The notes: generated by a model from the letters alone, not told the origin. Shown: positions 30,081 through 41,017, counted from the stretch's first letter. The stretch: 64,000 nucleotides of DNA from Allobaculum sp. Allo2 (GCF_022701175.1 NZ_CP078088.1:248001-312000), one strand, 5' to 3'. Translations and numbers: made by a program.

Positions 30081-31532
30081 ATGTCGAAACGCGCTTCGAA
30101 CCGGCCGTCCATCACGGTCAACTTCTTCATGAATTTCCTGCTCAACATTTCGTCCGTTCTGTTTCCGCTCATCACCTTCCCGTACGCCTCGCGCGTACTT
30201 GGTCCAGCCGGGACCGGCGCGGTCGCCATGGGAACCAGCTACGTTTCCTATTTCACTATGGCGGCTATGCTTGGCGTACCTGTCTACGGGGTGAGAGCGT
30301 GCGCGTCGGTACGGGATGATCCCGTCAGACTGTCCATGACTGTGCAGGAACTTCTCATTCTCAACCTGATCATGGGCGCCGTCGCCTACGGGGCTTTTTC
30401 CTTTCGCTTATTCTCGTCCCGTCGCTTGCCAGCGAGCAGACGATGTACATCATCTGTTCCGCGGCGATTTTTCTGAACATCATCGGCATGAACTGGGTCT
30501 TCCAGGCGCTTGAACAGCTGACCTACATTTCGATGGCGGGCATGTTTTTCAAGGCGCTCGGTCTGGTCCTGCTGTTTCTGCTGGTGCATTCCGCCCATGA
30601 TGTCAATCTGTACGCGGCGGTAACGGTCATCAGCTCCTTTGGCTCGGGCCTGATCAACTTCTGGTACCTTCGCAAACTGGTGCCTTTTAAAAAGCGGGGA
30701 AAATGGAACTTCCGTCAGCACTTCAGGCCGATGCTTCGTTTCTTTGCGATGGCCGTGGCTTCTTCCGTTTATACGAGTCTGGATGTCGTAATGCTCGGCT
30801 TCATGAAAGACAATACAGCCGTCGGCTACTACAACGCCTCGGTCAAGGTCAAAACCATTCTGGTGACGATGACCACTTCTCTTGGTACTGTACTGTTGCC
30901 GCGCCTTTCCTTTTATGCCCGGCATCATCAGATGAAAGGCTTCTGGAAACTCGTTTCGAAGGCCTTCTCCTTTGTCCTTCTCTTTCCATTCCCTGCTGTC
31001 TCTTTTTCAGCAATATGGCCAAAGACGTCATCCTTCTGCTTTCGGGTGCGGAATTTCTTCCCGCCATTCCGGCGATGATCGTGCTCATGCCGACCATTTT
31101 GCTGATCGGACTGACCAATATTACCGGCATGCAGATTCTTGTCCCCCAGAACGAAGAAAAAACAGTCCTGTATTCCGTCATCGGCGGAGCGCTGGTCGAT
31201 TTTCTTCTTAATCTGGCTCTGATCCCCTTGCTGGGCAGTACCGGTGCGGCGATTGGAACGCTGGCTGCCGAAACGGCGGTACTGATCATTCAGTTTGCGC
31301 GGCTTCGCCGCCCGCTCAGGCGCCTGTCCCGGCGTATCGAATGGGGGCCGCTTCTTTGGGGCATGCTCTTTGCCTCGCCGGTTCTGCTGATCAGCTCTTC
31401 CCTTCTGAACGCGGGTCCGTTCTGGCGTCTGGCTGTCTGCGCCATTCTGTTTTTGGCGTCTATGGCGTCGTGCTTCTGCTTCGCAGAGAATCCATTCTGA
31501 TGCAGCTGCTTCGAAAGCTCATCGCCCGCTGA
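30081..31532 (+). CDS. wzx: polysaccharide flippase (Wzx/MOP family), frameshifted
   Basis: Multi-helix MOP-family exporter, 484 residues after correction, that moves undecaprenyl-linked repeat units across the membrane. Family signatures: NISSVLFPLITFPYASRVLG at the first helix, NWVFQALEQLTYIS, ASSVYTSLDVVMLGFM, VGYYNASVKVKTI and LVDFLLNLALIPLLGSTGAAIGT. Breaks near 30397 (T6 as T5), 30982 (TTTCC for TTTTCC) and 31453 (T6 as T5). The last restores FFGVYGVVLLLRRES and a stop at 31530. GAAAGGATCC precedes the start. Confidence 0.88.
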
Positions 31533-31619
31533 TCCAGACGGATGCTGCTTTACCCGCTCCCAGTTTTGTTCTTTATCGAGAATTCCCTGTCGCGTATCCC
31601 CTTGTATCCTTTTTTGTAT

Positions 31620-31628
31620 CCTTTTTTC
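31620..31628. repeat. 9-bp target-site duplication, IS4-type element left
   Basis: CCTTTTTTC, repeated at 33275-33283. The run of six T makes exact length uncertain. Confidence 0.8.
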
Positions 31629-31720
31629 CAATGTCATTAAGTTAAGGAGGGATAAAAATCGTATACCCTGTTCATGAGCGTTGTCATTTCTTATATTTTG
31701 CGTCTCAGGCATGACGAAAA

Positions 31721-31752
31721 GGATGATTTTCTACCTGTTGAAAAAATCATCC
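31721..31752. terminator. hairpin downstream of IS4-type transposase
   Basis: GGATGATTTT / AAAAAATCATCC with a ten-base loop, lying after the transposase stop. Confidence 0.6.
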
Positions 31753-31778
31753 TGATGACTTTTCGGTTTTCAAATCTG

Positions 31779-33088
31779 TCACTTCTTCTTTCTGGTATCA
31801 GCTCTTCCTTCTCTGATCGGAGATATCCTGGCCAGAAGAAGATCTTCCAGTGTACTCAAGCTGATTCTGGCTTTTTTGAACAGCCACTGTTGAATCGTTT
31901 TGATGATGAATCCGAAATCTGCCTTCTGCTTGTGCTTTTTGGCCTGAGCGATGCGCTTCTGGTGCTGACGAGATCTTTCTACCTTGTTGCGCAAACGGGA
32001 ACAAAGATTGTAGAGAGTCATTTTGGCATAGATCTCTGCCTGGACCAGATCAAGCTTCCTTGAATGAGTCCATTCAAGATCGGTGTTTCGTTTCAGTCCC
32101 CTGAAGCCGACTTCAACCTGCCAGCGCAGACGGTAGATCTGCTTGATGTCCTCGGTCCCAAACTCAGCTTCCGACAGATTGGTGCAGACGGTAATGAATG
32201 ATTCATTCCCTTCGCAGGCAGCTTTGAACCTCACAACCCTGATATTTAAAGGGAGTTCAGTCGTTTGACCGTCAAATTCAGGCTGCTTCCTGTACGAAGA
32301 GATGTACTTATAGACATCCCAATGGTCTTTGACATGCCTGTTGTTTTTACTGGTCAGAATCACATTGAAAGGAATGTCATACTCTTCTGACTCGGGAGTC
32401 TTATAGTACTTGAGAATGCTTGTAGATGATGTCTCGTCTTTGATACGTATGACAAAAGGGACATGTTCCTTCTGCAGGCGATAGAAAGACATAAGAGCTT
32501 CGTATCCCCGATCAGCGATGAAGATGGCTTTCTGAAATGAAGAACGCTGAGCGAGTTCAAGAAGAGCTGAATCTTCATTCTTCTCAGAGCCGGGTTGAAG
32601 CAGCGCGTCAGTAAAGACGGAGTTGAGGGCGTCGAATTCGGCATTCAAATGAACAAAGTGCCTCTTCTTGCCTTTTTAGAAGCGCCATAGGTGATGTCAT
32701 TGTCCTGTTCAGGAAGAACTTGAATCTCGCTTCCATCTACAGCGAGGAGGCGATAACCCTTGAAGGTTTTAACATCAGAGCTGGAAGTTGCCTTGTTAAA
32801 CCGATTGAAGACGTTTTTATAAAGTGAAGAGTTGATTTTGGAACGGGCCTGAGACACAGCAGAGGCTGAAACAGATGATCCGCCCTTAAACAGGATCCAG
32901 GGAAAGGAAGCAGCGAGGGATTCCTCTGTCAGCTGAAACGGAAGAAGGACAAGCTCATGCAGGTCAATCTGCCGCTTACGGGTGAAGGCGGACTGAGAAG
33001 TAAAATTGGCAGGGTTCGCCGTTTCTGAGCTGATGATATTGAGGAAGGTGTTTCTGAAGAAAGAACATTCTTTGGCGATAGCAGTCAT
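31779..33088 (-). CDS. IS4-family DDE transposase, frameshifted
   Basis: 436 residues after correction. N-terminal DNA-binding region, then first Asp in YRLLAVDGSEIQ, second in FIADRGYEALMSFYRL, and the Y-(2)-R-(3)-E-(6)-K signature as YRLRWQVEVGFRGLKRNTDLEW. The break near 32678 is A5 where A6 gives GASKKGKKRHFVHLNAEFDALN. The gene fills the element; the start is preceded by AAAGGAGTTTTCCCT. Confidence 0.92.
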
Positions 33089-33274
33089 AGGGAAAACTCC
33101 TTTAAGTTCTCCCCATCGGCTGCGAAGCAGACGCGCGGCGGCAGAAATTTGTCAATAGATTTTTAGAAAAAGTGAAAAACTCGAATCATTCGAGATTTGA
33201 CTTGAAGAGTAGAAAAAGACCACATCACTGCTTAACGCTGATGTGGTCTGAGAAATCTTAACTTAATGACATTG

Positions 33275-33283
33275 CCTTTTTTC
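33275..33283. repeat. 9-bp target-site duplication, IS4-type element right
   Basis: CCTTTTTTC, mate of 31620-31628. Confidence 0.8.
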
Positions 33284-33341
33284 TAAAGCAAAAACAAAAG
33301 CAGCTGCGAAACCAATACGAAACCAGTAAAAGGAGGCGTTC

Positions 33342-34153
33342 ATGTCCACCCCTTCCCTGAACTTTCCGCGAAGAAAGCTGACCACCCTAAAATTGTGGTT
33401 GCCGCCCATAAGCCGTATCCCATGCCGGACGATCCGCTGTATCTGCCTGTACAGGCGGGCGCAAAAGGCAAAGACTCCATCGGGTTTGCCCGCGACGATC
33501 AGGGCGACTCGATCTCGTCGGCCAATCCGTATTTAAGCGAGCTGACCGCCCTGTACTGGGCGTGGAAAATCTGGACGAATCGTGCGATGCCTTTGGACTG
33601 GCCCATTATCGCCGCCACTTCAAAGGCGACGCGCCCATCCCGTCTTTAAAATGCAAGGTGCTTTCGCAAAAACAGGCCGTCGAACTTCTGCACGACTGCC
33701 CGGTCATTCTGCCCAAAAAGCGACGCTACTATATTGAAACGCTCGAATCGCATTACGCGCATACGCTCGATCCGGCGGATCTCGATCTGCTGGCGCAGGT
33801 GATCCGCGATCAGTATCCCGAATACGAACCGGCGCTGTATGCCCACTTGAAAAACGCAGCGGTCACATGTTCAATATGTTTTTAATGGAGCGTTCCCTGG
33901 CCGACGCGTACTGCACGTTTCTTTTGGGGTGCTTGAAGAAGTCATGCGGCGGGCGCATCTCGAAGAAAAAGACGCGTTTGCGGCCCGCATGCCCGGACGG
34001 ATCAGCGAATTTCTGCTCGATGTCTGGATTGATACCAATGAAATCTGCTGCATCGAAATTCCGCTGACCAGCACCGAACCGGTCAACTGGTTCAAAAGGA
34101 AGCGCTTTTCTCAAAGCCAAGTTTTTCTCGAAAAATATTCCTCTTCCTTTTAG
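33342..34153 (+). CDS. DUF4422 glycosyltransferase-like protein, heavily frameshifted
   Basis: DUF4422 proteins sit in capsule and exopolysaccharide loci and are predicted glycosyltransferases. Family blocks in order: KIVVAAHKPYPMPDDPLYLP, FARDDQGDSISSANPYLSEL, LYWAWKNLDE, FGLAHYRRHF, ILPKKRRYYIETLESHY, GHMFNMFLMERSLADAYC and EIPLTSTEPVNWF. Single-base shifts occur near 33356, 33575, 33857, 33925 and 34135, plus a two-base shift near 34103. With seven added bases in homopolymers the protein is 272 residues, ending NWFKKGSAFLKAKFFSKK. GGAGG precedes the start. Confidence 0.8.
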
Positions 34154-34534
34154 CCGGACTGCCCATGGCTGGCGTACAGTCTTTACGGATCTTTGTCTGC
34201 TCAATACGAGCCAACCGAATTCACCCGCAGGCTGGTATGGCTTACGCGATCCGGTATTTTAAGCGGGGCCGCTCTGGCGAAACGTACAGAACTGTCGGTT
34301 TCATCCCCGACCGTTTTTGCTTAAAATGAAAAGCTATAAACTGCCGGCACGCCTTTGCGCGCGGCAGACGTCGCCCTTTGTCCCCTGACTTTTGTTAAGA
34401 TAAAGGACGTATACAGTTTTCCGTCTGCCCCGCGGCTTTTGCCGGCGGATTTTGCAGACCGAACATCGTATCTTCACTGGATTCGAACCCTTTGCTTCAG
34501 CTTTATCCATCCCCTTCAGAAAGGCAGGTATGTT
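34154..34534. other. intergenic stretch before LCP gene
   Basis: About 380 bases. A 54-codon open frame (34165-34329) has no recognised domain or ribosome site. A CTGCCGGC/GCGGCAG hairpin lies near 34340-34368, a possible terminator of the upstream transcript. The LCP promoter is presumably downstream of it. Confidence 0.45.
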
Positions 34535-36367
34535 ATGCGACACGTTCACCCCAGAAAATCCAGCCATCCTTCCAGAGGATTCCAGGCGGCTTCGATTATT
34601 CTTTCGATCCTGCTGGCCGGATTTACGGCTTTTGCGGTTTATGAACTGATCACCCTGAATATCTTTCCTACCCAGATCACCTGGGGCCTGAGCGCCATTC
34701 TGGTCGTTCTGGCCATTCTCATCATTGCGATGCAAATCTGGCTGACCCGGAAAAAAGGCGCTCGCATTCCGGTAACGATTCTTACCGTCGTGATTATTGC
34801 GGCCATGGGCATGGGCGGCTTTTATGTTTCCAAAGCCACCAGCCTCTTTTCGACCGTGACCGATCTTTCCCCGGCTTCGCAGTACGTGGTGGAAATTATT
34901 GCCATGAAAGATTCGAGCTGCAATGATGTCGAAGATCTCAAGGACAAGAAAATCGGCATTTTGCGTACCGTTGCCCGTACGTATACGGACGACATGGTCA
35001 ACGTTCTCAACAGCAAGAACGTTCCGTTCAACGCCTCCGAATACGACGGCATCGTCGATATGGCCAACGCGCTTTACGATCACCAGATCGAAGCGATGAT
35101 TCTTCCTTCCGCCTACCGCGGTCAGATTTCCGACTCGGATGACCGTTTCAAGAGCTTCTACGACGATACGAAAGTCGTCTTCTCCGCCGCTTTTGAAACG
35201 AACAGCACGACGACCACAAAAACCGTTGACGACATCAACTCGACGCCGTTTAACGTGCTGATTACCGGAACGGATTCCCGCAACGGCTTTGGCGAAGTCG
35301 GCCGAAGCGATGTGAACATGATCGCTTCCGTCAACCCGAAAACCCATGTGGTTCTTCTCACCAGCATTCCCCGCGACTACTACGTCGAAACCGCCTGCCC
35401 GGCTGAAAACGGCTGCGCAGCGGGCCAGATGGACAAGCTGACGCACACCGGTCTGCACGGTACCGAAACGACAAAAGCCACGATCGAGAAGCTGCTCGGC
35501 ATCGAAATCAACTACACGATGCAGGTCAACTTCAGTTCGGTCATCAACCTCGTTGACGCCTTAGGCGGCATCGATATTAATGTTGCGCCTGGCTATGCGG
35601 TTCCGTCGTTTTACACGGATTCCCGCTATGGCGTACAGGAAGGCATGAACCACCTCAACGGCGAACAGGCTCTTGCCTACGCCCGTGAACGCTACGCCTA
35701 CAGCGAAGGCGACCGTCAGCGCGTGAAAAACCAGCAGCAGGTTCTCATGGCTGTCGCCAGAAAGGTGCTTTCCCCAAGCATCATTACCAGCTACCCGTCC
35801 TTAATGGACGCTTTGAGCGGCGCCTTCCAGACCGACCTTTCCGAAGAGGAAATCAAGGCCCTTCTCCAGAAACAGATTCAGGATAATCCGGACTGGACGT
35901 TCCTGACCTACTCGCTCGATGGAACAGGCGAAACAAACTTCTGTGCGGAACTTGGACAGAACGCCTACGTCATGGTTCCGGACTACGAAACCGTAGCGAC
36001 CGCTAAGAAGCGTATTGACGGCGTTCTCGAAGGCAAGAGCCCGCAGGAAATCGACGGTTCGACCGGAAGCGCCGATGACGTCGACAACCAGGCAGCCAAC
36101 CGCCCGCAGGCCGATTCCGCCGCGTCCAGTACAGCAGACCAGCCGCAGAACGAACCGGATACGGATCCCGGCTATACCGACGCCATCCAGGAAGATCCTG
36201 GCTATGACGCGCCGATTGACAATACGCCGCAGGTAACGCCGCCGGTGCAGCAGCCTGTCAATCCGCTGCCCGATCCCGTACCGACTCCGCCCGCACCGGA
36301 TCCAGTCGTTCCGGATCTGCCGCCAGCGGAAGAACCGCTCCCCGTACTTCCCGAACCGGAAGCCTGA
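34535..36367 (+). CDS. LytR-CpsA-Psr (LCP) family cell-wall polymer ligase
   Basis: 610 residues. Three N-terminal membrane helices (residues ~15-95), a substrate-binding-like region (ASQYVVEIIAMKDSSCNDVE to ATARYDDTKV), then the LCP domain: FNVLITGTDSRNGFGEVGRSDVNM, LLTSIPRDYYV, GGIDINV, YGVQEGMNHLNGEQALAYAR and ERYAYSEGDRQRVKNQQQVL, with the conserved Arg and Asp residues. The last ~110 residues are Pro/Asp-rich (PDPVPTPPAPDP). LCP enzymes attach teichoic acids or capsule to peptidoglycan, fitting the adjacent polysaccharide genes. Complete; AAAGGCAGG precedes the start. It contains an A6 run that is correctly read. Confidence 0.93.
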   Translation: MRHVHPRKSSHPSRGFQAASIILSILLAGFTAFAVYELITLNIFPTQITWGLSAILVVLAILIIAMQIWLTRKKGARIPVTILTVVIIAAMGMGGFYVSKATSLFSTVTDLSPASQYVVEIIAMKDSSCNDVEDLKDKKIGILRTVARTYTDDMVNVLNSKNVPFNASEYDGIVDMANALYDHQIEAMILPSAYRGQISDSDDRFKSFYDDTKVVFSAAFETNSTTTTKTVDDINSTPFNVLITGTDSRNGFGEVGRSDVNMIASVNPKTHVVLLTSIPRDYYVETACPAENGCAAGQMDKLTHTGLHGTETTKATIEKLLGIEINYTMQVNFSSVINLVDALGGIDINVAPGYAVPSFYTDSRYGVQEGMNHLNGEQALAYARERYAYSEGDRQRVKNQQQVLMAVARKVLSPSIITSYPSLMDALSGAFQTDLSEEEIKALLQKQIQDNPDWTFLTYSLDGTGETNFCAELGQNAYVMVPDYETVATAKKRIDGVLEGKSPQEIDGSTGSADDVDNQAANRPQADSAASSTADQPQNEPDTDPGYTDAIQEDPGYDAPIDNTPQVTPPVQQPVNPLPDPVPTPPAPDPVVPDLPPAEEPLPVLPEPEA

Positions 36368-36379
36368 TTGAAAGAATTC

Positions 36380-36411
36380 AGCCTCTCTCCAATGCGGAAA
36401 GAGGCTTTTTC
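36380..36411 (+). terminator. terminator after LCP gene
   Basis: AGCCTCT / AGAGGCT stem followed by TTTT, eight bases before the IS66 target duplication. Confidence 0.8.
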
Positions 36412-36418
36412 ATGGGCG

Positions 36419-36426
36419 ATTCCGGA
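36419..36426. repeat. 8-bp target-site duplication, IS66 copy 2 left
   Basis: ATTCCGGA, repeated at 38913-38920. Confidence 0.92.
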
Positions 36427-36516
36427 GTAAGTGTCAAACAATCGACGGGTATACGCGAGACTGAATATTAGATACGCTAAACGGGATCCCTTTCGAGATC
36501 CCGCTTGGCGTATTTT

Positions 36517-38357
36517 TTATTCTTCATCGTTTTCTTCATACTTCGGATCCGGTCCACGGTATCCAATTCGAAGATATTCAGGTAAATCCTTTGAATACGG
36601 CAGAAGTGACTTCAATACATCTACCGCGATTTCATCGTCTTTGAACCATTTGAGTTCATCCAGAACGTACTCCATGTAGCGCTCTGGATTTAAGTCGTTC
36701 ATTTCAGCCGATCGAAACAAAGTCATAAACGCTGCGACGACTTCCGCACCTTTGATACTCTTCGTAGTCTGGAAGTTTTTGCGATTGATCACGAATGGCT
36801 TTACGGCTCTTTCTGCCACATTATTGTCGATCGGATAATCACCGTCTTCCAGGTACCTTCCCAGCGAGTTCGCTCGATCCATGAAGTACTTGGCTGCTCT
36901 GTAGGCGGTGCTTCTTTCCTCGAATCCACTCTGAATCTCCATCATGACTCTTGTGAGTCTTTCAAAGCAGGGCTTTGAAAGTTCCTGCCGAACTTCGGTT
37001 CTCGCCTCGTGCGAGTAAGAAGCAACGTGGGATTCGATGTGGTAGAGCTTCCCGAACAGAGACAGGGCTGTGAGCAGAATCTGGAGACCCGGACTTGGTT
37101 CGGGTCTCTCTGTTTCGTCCAGCTGGGCTGCCGCTTCTGCGGCCTCTTCGTCGTTCTCCAGTGTGGTCTTTTCCCACTTCAGGACGTCTGCCTGATACTG
37201 CGCGAAGTCTGACCGGACTTTGATGGCTTCGAAGATCTTTCTTCTCGCATGGGCCATACAGTTGAGCTTTCTGCAGGGGCCATAGTAGTTGGCATATGCA
37301 TAAAGCCCGTCTGTCATAAGGGCATGACGAAAAGAACCGCCAAGGAGGGCGATTACGAACTCCTGTTTCTTGTAAGGGAAAAACTTATAGACAGCCATCT
37401 GGTTCTCTTCATAGATTCCGCTGACGGCGACAACCATAGAAGACTGTTTTCGATCTTTAACCTCCGTGCACTTTAAAACCGTCTCATCCATATGGACGAC
37501 GTTACAGTTTGGGAGATCCTCAATCATTTGTTTTACGAGGGGCTTCAGATAAAGATCGTAAGTTTTTTCCAGGATGTTGCCCATGGTCTGACGGCTGATC
37601 GGCAGTCCCGTGAGACTCAGGTGCTTTTCCTGACGATAGGCCGGGGTTCCCATTACGAACTTATCGTAGGCAATTCCCGCGACCATAGAGGAAGTTGCGA
37701 CACTCTTGTCGATCAGTGCAGGCTCGTCAGGTTCGGCGGTGCGGATGATGGCTTTCCCGTTTTCATCCGTACACTTGTTTGGGCACGCGACTGTCTCACG
37801 CAGCACTTCTTCCAGCCTATAGCGAGCGGGAATCCGATGAATCCTATAGTGACGTTTCATTCCAACAGTTTTCATCTCACAGCCGCAAACTGGGCAAATG
37901 CGCTTTTCCCCTTCTACACTGAAGGTAGTGGTTTCTTTGACCGCTTCCTGCTTTCTGCACTTGGTGGAAGGTTTTTCTTGCTTCCTTCAACAGAACTGAG
38001 CTTTAAATCTTCAGCTTCTTTACGATAGCGGTCTCCCTCTTCCTGATATTTCGCAGCCCGGTTAAAACAAACATCGGCTTTCAGATCAAGCTGAGCCAGC
38101 TGTTTATTCAGAATATTGATATCTGGGCCGCCGTCCTCGTTTTCAGAGTAATCCAGTTTCAAGGGAACCATCTTTTCCGTAGAAGGACCAAAGCGGCCGC
38201 TTTTCACGGCTTTATTGATTTCTTTAGCGAAATAGAGATCCAGGTACATATCCTCAATAAATTTGTCTTTCTCTTCTTCCGTCATGGTGCTGATCTGATG
38301 ATGAAGATCTTCGAGGAGCTCGTTGCGGATTGTCTGGTAAGGGTTCGGCACATTCAT
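36517..38357 (-). CDS. tnpC: IS66 transposase TnpC, copy 2
   Basis: The C-terminal 452 residues are uninterrupted, from MKTVGMKRHYRIHRIPARY to the acidic end, with all DDE blocks named for copy 1. The first ~145 residues lie in another frame, separated by the shared A5 run near 37968. Reading A6 joins VEGSKKKPSTKC to EAVKETTTFSVEGEKRICPV and gives 613 residues. Because both copies show it, this break is either a true feature of the element (frameshift-controlled expression) or a systematic base-calling error. Confidence 0.9.
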
Positions 38358-38449
38358 GTATTAATTTTAACATATTTAGAGCGATAGATAAAGTAAATGG
38401 GATGATTTATCTTGATATTCCTTCAAGAAAATCATCCTTTTAAATTGGT

Positions 38450-38836
38450 TTAAACATACTTATAAGTTCGTGGCAGAAATGCCGGCTGGGGAACAATCGA
38501 CAGACCGGAAAGCAGAGAAGCCAGCTGCGAACAGTCAATTCGCATGAAGTCGGACTGGTCAGTGCTGACAGGCCACTGAAGGGAAGATCTGGAGAGTCGC
38601 TTATAAACAAGCCAGAATCCATTTCCGTCACGAAGGATACCTTTGATCTTGTTCTTCTGTCGATTAACGAAGAGAAAGAGGGATCCATCCAGCGGATCCA
38701 GAGCGAGAGGTCCTTGAACCAGGGAGACGTAACCGTCAATTCCTTTGCGAAGGTCAGCAGGCATCTGAGCCAGATAGATGTTTTTAACTTTGGAGAAATC
38801 GATACCGAGATCGATTGCAGGGATGATTGATTCCAT
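38450..38836 (-). CDS. tnpB: IS66 accessory protein TnpB (Orf2), intact
   Basis: 128 residues with the Orf2 signature MPADLRKGIDGYVSLVQG then LDPLDGSLFLFVNRQKNKIKGILRDGNGFWLVYKRL. AAGGAGG seven bases before the ATG. It starts 76 bases inside the element, so no tnpA gene precedes it. Confidence 0.93.
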   Translation of the reverse strand: MESIIPAIDLGIDFSKVKNIYLAQMPADLRKGIDGYVSLVQGPLALDPLDGSLFLFVNRQKNKIKGILRDGNGFWLVYKRLSRSSLQWPVSTDQSDFMRIDCSQLASLLSGLSIVPQPAFLPRTYKYV

Positions 38837-38912
38837 GAAAAAGCCTCCTTGAATAAAGGAATTATCCCAAGGAGGCGGTCGAGAAAATACCCGTCTTTTA
38901 TTTGACGCTTAC

Positions 38913-38920
38913 ATTCCGGA
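38913..38920. repeat. 8-bp target-site duplication, IS66 copy 2 right
   Basis: ATTCCGGA, mate of 36419-36426. Confidence 0.92.
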
Positions 38921-38998
38921 TACGCTCTTTGAAGCGTTCTGTATCTTTTAACCCGGCTTGCTTCATTTCTTTCATTTGTTTGCGTTTTCAATATGCGT

Positions 38999-39027
38999 TT
39001 GTTTTCGCCCGAATTGGCTAGTAGAAT
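38999..39027 (+). promoter_or_regulatory. putative promoter of secreted repeat-protein gene
   Basis: TTGTTT at 38999, 17 bases, TAGAAT at 39022. It leaves a leader of about 225 bases before the gene. The rest of 38921-39260 holds no supported gene. Confidence 0.55.
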
Positions 39028-39260
39028 AGAGGGCGAATCAATCCGCGAAAATGGCTGTGCAATTGTTTTTGAACTGACAGCTTTCGCGGCATCCCGTATC
39101 CTGCTATGCAGGAGATCTTTCGCCCCGCGCTTTTTTGAGAAGAGCCCGGGCTGAATTCTGACTCTGCTTTTTCATTTGCCCGCTTCCGCAGCGGCCGGCT
39201 GTCTGTTCAAGACGCTGCCCTGTGCTGGTCCGGGTGTTTAAGAAAGGAAAAATTGCTGAT

Positions 39261-41017
39261 ATGAAATCTAATGTCCGCTCTCTGGCAGCTCTGCTGCTCT
39301 CCGCCTCTCTTTCTCTGGGAACCTTCCCTTTATTTGCTCAGGAGAATACCGCACCGGAAGAAGAAACTTCGACCGTAACGGATTCTTCCGCTGCAGATGC
39401 CGCAAACGAAGAGGCGCTGAAAGGGAAAACGATCCGGGAACCAGCCCGTCCGGTACTCCGTCCAAGCCGATTCCCGTAGAAAAATCCAGAACAATCAGAC
39501 GGAGAAAAATCCGGCTGCGGATTCTTCCGATTCCAGCTCGGACTCTTCGGATTCTTCCGACTCTTCTTCGGAAGAAAAATCGGAGTTTGTAGAGTACACA
39601 TCCTCCGCTTTTGACAAGGAAAAGAACACGCTGACCTGCACGTTTACCGTGAAAAAGTTCCGACATCGCTGGCCTTCCAGCTGAACTGGGTTCAGACCGC
39701 CGGCGGCGATGCTGAAATTGATCCGGAACCCGCTTCCATTACGGTCGCAAACAAAGCGATCGAGATCGACGGACGCGATCAGACGACTTCGGACCTCGAC
39801 GGAAAATACCTGTATTCCTTCTCCGCGGATCGGCTTAGGATCTGCGCGACGGCGACGTTGTCGTCTTCACCTTCAACGCCTATTCCGGAAGCAAGGATGT
39901 AGAAATCCGTACCACTTCCCAGGTGTATGCCGGTAAAAACGCGACTGACGCTTCCCACGACGAAATGCAGGAACAGAGCTGCGATTTTGAACTGACCAGC
40001 GACTGGTCCTCCGTTTCCAGCAATTACTCCGCACAGGATGCGACCTGGACGCTCGATCTCAAAGCCAGCCAGAAGCCAAAATCGCTCAGCGTTCGCTTTG
40101 AATCCAGTCCGGAAGCTCTGCTGATCAAGGATCAGACTTCCGGCTCCAGCGAATCCGCCCGTCTGCCGGAAGTCACCGTTACCGTAGACGGAAAAGAAAT
40201 TGACGGCGTAAAAACCGAACTTCAGACGAAAAGCAAAGCCGATTCCAGCACTTCGGATTCTTCGAATTCGTCCAGCTCCCAATCCAGCACCAAAACCGCT
40301 GCCAGCACAAACGGCGTTCTCGTAACGCTCCCGCAGAGTGCCGTAGATGCCATGACAGCAACCTCAAGCATCAAGTTTGTCCTGAAGCTGAACCGCAACG
40401 CTCCTGCCGGTGACAGCCGTATCCTGGCCGATGTCGACAACGGCATTCATACCATTCCTTACGAATCCAAGCATGCGTTCCGTTTTGTCTGCGACCCAGT
40501 GACCGGCTACGAATCCTACAACAAGAACGATCAGACGATGACCATCAATCTGACGCTCAAAAACAAACCGGAAAAAATGGTTCTGACCTTCACCCAGGAA
40601 CAGGGTACGTATCTCACAGGCGTTAAAACCGTGAAAGTGGACGGAACCGAAGTAAAACCGGAAATTGCCGAATCCACCAACGATAAGAAACAGAAAGTCT
40701 ATACCGTTACCTTCAACGCCGATCAGGTGAAGAACATGAAACCGGACACCAAGATCAGCGCGATCCTTTCCTTCAACCCGCCTGCTTCCGGCAGCGGAAC
40801 CGAACAGATCATTCTCGGCTTTAACGACGGCATGATCGAACGCAACTGGAACACCGATCCGTTTAACGTAGAAAAAGCGGCACAGCCCAAATCGAGCGGT
40901 GCAGACACAGCTACCCAGACGAACCTGTACCCGATGATCGGTCTGTTCATCGGCGCTCTCGTTGCCCTTGGCGCATTCTTCATCATCACCCGCAAAAACA
41001 ATAAAGGCGCGAAATAA
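39261..41017 (+). CDS. secreted, membrane-anchored protein with repeated beta domains, frameshifted
   Basis: 586 residues after correction. Signal peptide (SLAALLLSASLSLGTFPLFA), acidic Ser/Asp linker (SDSSSDSSDSSDSSSEEK), then about three related beta-strand units, each starting with an alternating segment: LTCTFTVKKVPTSLAFQL, ATWTLDLKASQKPKSLSVRF and TMTINLTLKNKPEKMVLTF. The C-terminus is a hydrophobic helix plus KNNKGAK tail, like a sortase substrate but with no LPXTG before it. Breaks near 39426 (A5 as A4), 39483 (A6 as A5), 39652 (A6 as A5) and 39838 (one base). Surface role inferred; the family is not recognised. Confidence 0.7.

Larger units (their letters stand above)
31629..33274 (-). 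mobile_element. IS4-type insertion sequence
   Basis: 1,646-base element bounded by 18-base perfect inverted repeats CAATGTCATTAAGTTAAG at 31629-31646 and its complement at 33257-33274, with a 9-base flanking duplication. It holds a single transposase gene and has a GACCACATCA/TGATGTGGTC hairpin near the right end (about 33219-33249). It lies between the flippase and DUF4422 genes, apparently without breaking a reading frame. Confidence 0.92.
36427..38912 (-). mobile_element. IS66-family insertion sequence, copy 2
   Basis: 2,486 bases, same ends and genes as copy 1, with a different 8-base duplication, so an independent insertion. It separates the LCP gene and its terminator from the secreted repeat-protein gene. 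tnpB is intact here; tnpC has only the shared break near 37968. Confidence 0.96.

Noticed and set aside
34165..34329. 54-codon gene before the LCP gene
   Set aside because: No ribosome site, no domain, and base composition like the surrounding non-coding stretch.
34355..34534. 60-residue N-terminal extension of the LCP protein
   Set aside because: The ATG at 34535 has a ribosome site and begins the expected short cytoplasmic tail before the first membrane helix.
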